Assembly: GCF_032854445.1 (NCBI RefSeq)
Contig: NC_088295.1
Location: forward strand, 68,789,058-68,853,057
Length of the DNA: 64,000 nucleotides
Reading direction: 5' to 3'
Source: Liolophura sinensis
Taxonomy: Eukaryota; Mollusca; Polyplacophora; Chitonida; Chitonidae
In this document: positions 57,900 through 64,000 of the stretch, piece after piece
How positions within the stretch are numbered: the first letter of the stretch is position 1
Layout of the letters: each line of letters starts with the position of its first letter
Notes under the pieces: model-generated
Databases searched by the model: none
What the model saw: the letters and a program-made list of their open reading frames with translations, nothing else
What the model was told of the DNA's origin: nothing
Made by a program: the position numbers and the translations under genes

Positions 57900-60800
57900 T
57901 ATGTATAGACTGTATATGTAACGGTCGATTTCTATCTTTGTTTACATTACCCTAGACAGTAAAAGCCACAGTCAAGTATATAGTAAAATGTATCGTGATG
58001 TAATTTGTGAAAATGCATGAAAAAAGCAAATTATAAGTCAGACAATGCATGACAATGATGTTGAAATATACAGGTCGTTTTATAAGGGATGGAGTGATGG
58101 GTGCATGGTTGAACTGAAATTATGCCATGTTTTCTTTCAATTTCCACTTTTTGTTCTTCAAGGCGGGATAAAAATTATTTTCTCTGGTCCTGGTGGTAGA
58201 ATGGGGATGGTATGATGAAGAATATGGAGAATGGTGGCTAACTTATGAGGAATGGTAGGGCAGATTCTACCGACAAGCCTTGGCCAGAAGCCAGCAGAGC
58301 ACGTCCATATGTGACCAACCAATAGAGAGAGCGTGAGAGCTGAGAGAAGCGGTCGGTATGGCCAGGGGTCAAGCTCTGGACAGGAAATAGCTACGGCCTT
58401 CCCGGCTATCTTTATCACACACTTTGGCGCGCAAAGGTCAGGCGGGTAAGAAAGAGGGATCGAATGAAGTCGACCAGATATCCTGGACGAAGCCAAGCTC
58501 ATATCACATGCTGGGGGTAACTTGAACAGGATTGGACTATAATTGATAGGTATACTTGACTTACCTACTCCGAATGGAGAAATTAATAACATGTTAGAAA
58601 AACAAACATGGAACACGCAAAACAATTATCCTGAAAAAAAAACAAAAAAAAAACAAACAAAACAAAACAACAAAAACAAAGGTAACTGTTCAAAAAGTGG
58701 ATTTGATTTACATAGAAGGCCATGAAGCGTTCGAGGTATGACCGACCCAGATTTGACAGAGGAAATTTGCTTGCACCCACTGCCCTCTGTGCATTCCGCG
58801 CACTGACCGCATTACTGGCCACTCAATGAAGCGTTCACCCGTCAAGGTGTGAAAACTGGCCGTATCACGTCAAGCACGACGGATCAGCCACATACGAGTT
58901 ATAGGCTAAACCAGTTTTGTTCTATTTATACTGCGTTTTTCTCCTTGCATTGGCAGGTATATAGAATGGCATTGCACAATGGCCAGCGACAATTGCTTTT
59001 AAACATATGAACTTTGAATCTACGCGTCTTCTTAGAATAATTTTACAAACATAAAATTGTTAGAAATTAAAAAGGAGTTATTGCAAACAAAATCTTTGCC
59101 CTGAACACACATCGAGAAATTAATTTTTACGGACCTAAGTTTCTCGAAACTTATTGAAGGTGATTCTTCATATTGACAGTTAGCTATTTTTGTAGTGAAT
59201 AGACATTAATTGTATGTATCACTGAAATTCTGTAACATGAATCAAGCATAAGAAGATTAAATACAAATTATGTTGACAGCCAGTTATTTATCACATTTTT
59301 ATAATAGGGCATATACATCAAAGGAAATGTAATCTTGTTTTAATAATATATTTACATGAAGAACCACGGGAATCAGATTAATAAGGTGGATTTATTTATT
59401 TAAAAATGTGCGCGAAATAATTTGCATTTATACTCTACAGCAAAAGTAAACATGTCTACACACGGATTAATATCACTGATGACCGTTGTCTTTGTTAAAA
59501 TGCTAGGAAGTAAAAATATGTTATTTTTATATTAATGAAAATATATTGTGTACATTGATAGTTTTATCATAGCACGGAAATATCATAATTATAAGTGTTC
59601 AAGTATTGGAGAATTTTTTGGTAATGAAATCAGCTATTTAAGCTGGAATCGTTGCAGATTTGTAACGTTTTTGTTGTTAGTTTTTTTCGCACAAATAATA
59701 CCGTCCAAATGGAATTCAATAATATTGCTGTAGCTGAAAAGTTCCATTAGTCCATTTTTACAATCAAAAAAAAATTATCTCTTACATGAACTGATTACTA
59801 AATACATAAAATATTACATTATAAAGAAATTTCAGTGCCGTGTTGTACATGTACGTGTTAGGTATTGTCAGATTTTACCGAGAGAATTTTATCTTATCGG
59901 GGAAGACCAAAGCTTTGTTAAAGGACATTAAAGGATTTAGGAAGCGGGGGTATATGGGTTGTATGGCTGGGCTATAGTGCTTGTGACTGGACTGACCATC
60001 GGCTACGCTAGGAACATATAGAGGAATAATGGTCAGCCGAACCAAAAGGAAAAAGCAGACATCTTGGTCAATATAGAACATCAGCTGTAGCTGTGCACAT
60101 GCACGGTTAGATTATTTTTTCAAATAATTAAGAAAATATGGTGAATAATAAAGGTGAGAAAATGTGAATTATTTGAGAAGAGTTATCCAAAAGAAGGTAG
60201 AGCTTTATACGTAAGCTACCATGCAAGACGGCCATATCGGTCATTTCTGTACAGGCGATATTCAGTCGTGCACGATCATTTATTTGAAGTAGTACACTGC
60301 TAAACAAACTGTTTGTAGCCATTAAATTTGTTTGGCACCAATTATCATACAGAGCACATGGGGCGTATATGGACGGAGATATCTGGGCGAATTAAGTGTG
60401 CTAACAGAAACCAGTGAAGATACGGAAGTGGACATTGGAAGCTGTATAGTCTCAGAAAGACGAGCGCCACCTCATCCAGTACATGGTTATTATTTGCGCC
60501 ATATGTCCAGCTCAAATTAAGAAGTCGTATCATTTTCTTGGGCATATTTTAATTAGAAGCCTTTGCAGAATGTAAGATTCCTTGAGGATAAATTTATACA
60601 ACAATCCTCGCACTCAACGCTAGATATTTTGCCATGCAGGCACCCTTGAAATTAATAATATAATTACACTTGTAATATTTCATACGTTTCATACAGCCAA
60701 TTTTTAATCTTATAATTACGAAACAAATACTAATGTTCAATATACAGTAGCAGACAAAACTATTTGAAATGTTCGTTATGTATTTGCTGCAATGTGGAAA

Positions 60801-62230
60801 CATTTGTTAGTCAACTGTTACATGTGTGAATGTGTTGGGATGCATTCGTGAAGATGCCTTCAGCTTGAAACTAATTTATCTTACTTTCCGGTTTGTGTCA
60901 AAAATAAACCTTTAATGAAACTTGATTATTTATACCATAGAAAAATATATATAATCTTTCGAACCCTAAATATGTTAACATTATTATGAACGCTGATGGA
61001 TTATTTGGGTCTGACCGATGGTTACTGACCATACATTTTTTGTTCGAAAGCGTGCGGTATAAATACCACTCCAATGGTTATATAGGAATGGACAGGGACC
61101 ATTGAAATAATGTTATCTGTGCAATGTTGTACACATTACGTTATAAATTTTATACTGATATATAAATATATCTACACGTATATTGCATAATTATTTTTAA
61201 AATTAGCACGGCATGAAAATTTATACCATTGCATTATTTGACATGTAGTGTAAAACAAGGAATGATAGAACTGAAACGTCTAGCACAGGAAATTGGAAAA
61301 ACTTCCGCTGAACACAACCGACAATTATTTAGCGCCTTCGGCAGTATTTTTTGAAAGTGAAATATGTATATACCTTCAGTTGATATTTCATAATTTTATT
61401 ATTGTACCTTATTCCAGTTCAAACCTTTCCGTTAATTTACAGCATATTCGTTAACATTTCAATTATCTCAGTCCCGTTACTGTTTACGGTAAACTCTCAT
61501 TCTTTTTGTTTGTTTGTTTTTCGTACATTTTATCTAGGATTATATATCCGCATTCATATATGCAATTTCAGTGTAAATTTTCATGTTAACACGTTTCCTT
61601 ATGTAAGATTTTCTATTTCAGAGGTTTGAAACAAATTGTATTTGCTTATCTATTGTAATTATAAATGTTAACTTTATGAAGATCATTATTCACACCGAAA
61701 AATTAATGCGCATTTTACATACAATAATTTTATTGAAAAAGATAAGATTTTTGTACGTGATATTCACTGTGTACGGCATCTGTTTCATCAGTAAAATGGT
61801 GTATAAACAGAATTCGTGGTCGCGCATTAACGAAGGCGGCGGACACCATAGGGAATATCTTGAAGATTCTTGGCAGACAAACAGCTGCCGCATCTCTCCG
61901 CGAATTCACCTTCCTCATCAGCAGCCTTGTTGGCGGACAAAATGGGCGGAGTTACGGATGTGAACATGCGCACTGGAAGATGGTCAGCGGTCGATCATGG
62001 TTTGGTACTCCCGATACTTTATCATGAAGGTTTGCAGAGCCGGGAAGCCAGATGAGCGGCGAGGTAAACACACCAAGTCAAATGCAACCGTCTAATGGAG
62101 ATTCGGAACGTCTATCAGTTCACCTGGCTCACTGAGTCTGTGTATATCTTACCAACTTACCGACAAATCAATACTCCACCTTACATAATTTGAAACATTT
62201 TTGATTGATAATATTCACAGTTCCAGAGTG
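57900..62230. other. AT-rich region, no gene assigned
   Basis: A 155-codon minus-strand frame at 58158-58625 is the second longest in the window but has no recognisable domain, splice logic or start context, so I leave it unassigned. At 61757-62023 a plus-strand frame without ATG contains helix-like residues KAADTIGNILKILGRQTAAA in a locally GC-rich patch; it could be an exon or an old element. Nothing else is clear. Confidence 0.35.
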
Positions 62231-62237
62231 GAATAGG

Positions 62238-62926
62238 TTCTTTTATCTAATACATTACTATTGGTTAAGTGACTGATTGAATGATTTTTCAATCCACATA
62301 CCACGTGTATATACCATCTCCGAGGCCAGGAGGATTCAGGTTTCTTGACAACGAGGTCGAGACATAAATCTAGGTGTATGTTGAGCACGTTTTGGAAGGA
62401 CACATGCAGATCTATGCTGTTTGGCTTATAAGCAAAACACGGGTATTTTAGACTGATTGTATAGGTCTGCTATTTGAAATCCTGCATAATTTCTGCTAGG
62501 ATAAGTGGAGTGCACATCTCGAGAACGTCTGCCGTTCAATTATCTTGGAGGTATCTTGGAATGTGGATTGTTGCTGTTTGTAAAGTTGTGTTGAATTCTC
62601 GAAAAATGTAGCATGTCTTGACCGGCGATGTTTCTAAGCAGTTTTGCTTTGTTCAGAAAATGTATTTTATAGCAATCTTATGTTGATGTATTCTAATCAC
62701 ATAACGCATTCAAACTACAACTATATTTATAAAGAGGAAGAATTAAATCATGCAAACCAATGCGTTATCTTTTTATCTAAGTATTTATATCATTCTCGTT
62801 GTCAAATCTGAAGAAATCTGAAGCCTCCTGGTCTCGGAGATGGTATATGCACGTGGTAGTTTCCTATGTGTATTGAAAAATCATTCAACCAGTCACTCAA
62901 CCAAAAGCAATGTATTAGATAAAAGA
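62238..62926. mobile_element. Foldback element with about 115-130-bp inverted arms
   Basis: The left arm (62238-62352) runs GTTCTTTTATCTAATACATT, AATGATTTTTCAATCCACAT, ACCACGTGTATATACCATCT, CCGAGGCCAGGAGGATTCAG and CTTGACAACGAG. The right arm (62798-62926) carries the reverse complement: CTCGTTGTCAAAT, GAAGCCTCCTGGTCTCGGAG, ATGGTATATGCACGTGGTAG, TTGAAAAATCATTCAA and ATTAGATAAAAGAAC. The interior of about 445 bp has no open frame, so it is a non-autonomous inverted-repeat element or an inverted duplication. Confidence 0.7.
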
Positions 62927-63068
62927 ACCAATTTCTTCCTGTTTTTATAAACCCTCTTTTAAAAACCCTAATCAGTGTAAACGTCAAATGAAGACGTCAT
63001 ATCCAATGGACATATGCCAACATCTGAACGTTGTATCCAATACATTATAATTACGCTTCATTTTAGGC

Positions 63069-63225
63069 CGAACAAACAAAGCAGTATGGGCAACTTGGCT
63101 CCGGCCTCGTACAACAAGAGTCAAGGCACCTGCTTTTCTACACCCAAGGCCGGCCAGTGGTGTGCTGCTAGAGAAATGCCTCGGACTATGACAGGTGTTA
63201 CAGTTCATTCAATAGCAGGAAGGTA
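63069..63225 (+). other. Candidate exon of an unassigned plus-strand gene
   Basis: An acceptor-like CTTCATTTTAG precedes, and a donor-like AAG/GTAGCT follows, an open frame reading SSMGNLAPASYNKSQGTCF, then STPKAGQWCAAREMPRTM. It is richer in G+C than its surroundings. No domain is recognised and no partner exon could be joined with confidence. Confidence 0.2.
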
Positions 63226-63752
63226 GCTCACTCACACCTCTTCAGGGCCAATCTTATTGTACTGCCAGGCTTTCCGGACACAAGGTCCTACACACAATGA
63301 GACCCCTTGTTCAACCTGCAGGAACATTTCACATGTTGACCAAGATCAAGCGTGAATTAAATTGAAACACTTTAAAATTAACATAGAAATGGGTTGAACA
63401 GGGGTGGGGGAAAATGGACAATGTGTCTTGCCGGCAACTAGACTTTTATATGCCCAAAACACAAACAGGAAAATGTTGGCATTACACACACAACCTCAAT
63501 AATCAAGAATACAAATACTTATGAAGAGGTAAACGAACAAAGGTTAATTAAAGATCCAAAATTACCAAAATTGTAACGAGTCTGTAGAGCACGTAAAAGT
63601 GACACTTAAGTATACCTTAGTGTGAGAAAGCGATCCTTTCTCCAGCTAGCGATACGAAATGGAAATGTCTGACCTACCTACCAAATAAGTTCACGTTTAC
63701 CTTACACTGCAGTACTAAGCCAATACCTCATGCAAAACACCACTCTGTCACA

Positions 63753-64000
63753 GGCATCCAAAGCCAGCAGTTAGTTAACATGGTTGATCGTATAACACTA
63801 GATGCTGGTATGTTGGCCTTTTGGCACCATTTGAGTTGTGGAAGGAAGGGGGGCCATTTTCCACGTCTCTGTAATGTCTGTGGCCAGCGACAGAGGAGCT
63901 GTTTACCAGCCGTCACAGGGGAATCATCCATCACCGTATGGCGAGCTAGTCTCTTTTGCCTCATAATGGTAGGTAAAAATGAAAAATCTCCGCTCGAGTC
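63753..64000 (+). other. Open frame running off the right edge, cysteine-containing
   Basis: After an acceptor-like CTCTGTCACAG, one plus-strand frame stays open to the window end. It reads QQLVNMVDRITLDAGMLAFW, then SCGRKGGHFPRLCNVCGQRQ, with a C-x2-C pair. The opposite strand also has an open frame here (63728-63964), so the coding strand is uncertain. It could be the start of a gene outside the window. Confidence 0.25.

Noticed and set aside
58158-58625. 155-codon minus-strand frame
   Set aside because: Long, but without recognisable domain, signal peptide, splice sites or start context. It could be chance or an old element.

Overview
This is nuclear DNA of an animal, most likely a mollusc or another lophotrochozoan. 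Coding sequence is cut into short exons with GT-AG junctions. Introns and spacers are AT-rich and full of tRNA-derived SINEs, minisatellites, foldback elements and a Tc1-type transposon. The commonest SINE has a tRNA-like head, a GC-rich core and an (AAAT)n tail; I associate this type with molluscan genomes, but that placement is inference. No bacterial or viral genes and no CRISPR arrays were seen.

Layout. (1) 1-22.7 kb holds three paralogous genes for small secreted proteins, here called A, B and C. Each has a signal peptide, a short N-terminal beta region with a conserved N-glycosylation site, a dystroglycan/He_PIG-type cadherin-like (Ig-fold) domain, and, in B and C, an EGF module followed by an F5/8-type C (discoidin) domain. 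A (minus) runs off the left edge after five exons. B (minus, 9 exons, 361 aa) and C (plus, 9 exons, 356 aa) are complete and head-to-head across about 500 bp. (2) 22.7-43.7 kb is mostly gene-poor repeat sequence. Its one credible gene is a TATA-preceded single-exon ORF at 31.1 kb for a basic secreted protein with many dibasic sites, four cysteines and a C-terminal Gly-Lys-Arg, resembling a peptide-hormone precursor. (3) 43.7-53.3 kb is a minus-strand gene of 11 recognised coding exons (about 537 aa) for a divergent Rab/Ras-like GTPase with an acidic insertion and a helical C-terminal extension. Its introns contain a dead Tc1 element, a full-length SINE and a minisatellite that includes copies of one of its own splice donors. 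(4) 53.3-64 kb is largely non-coding, with simple repeats, SINEs, a long inverted-repeat element and weak hints of plus-strand exons near the right edge.

Genes A-C look like a locally duplicated family of secreted, probably ligand-binding proteins; B and C may share a promoter region. The GTPase gene and the 31-kb gene show no functional link to them. All gene models were built by hand from reading frame, splice consensus, phase agreement and alignment between paralogues; no database search or transcript supports them.
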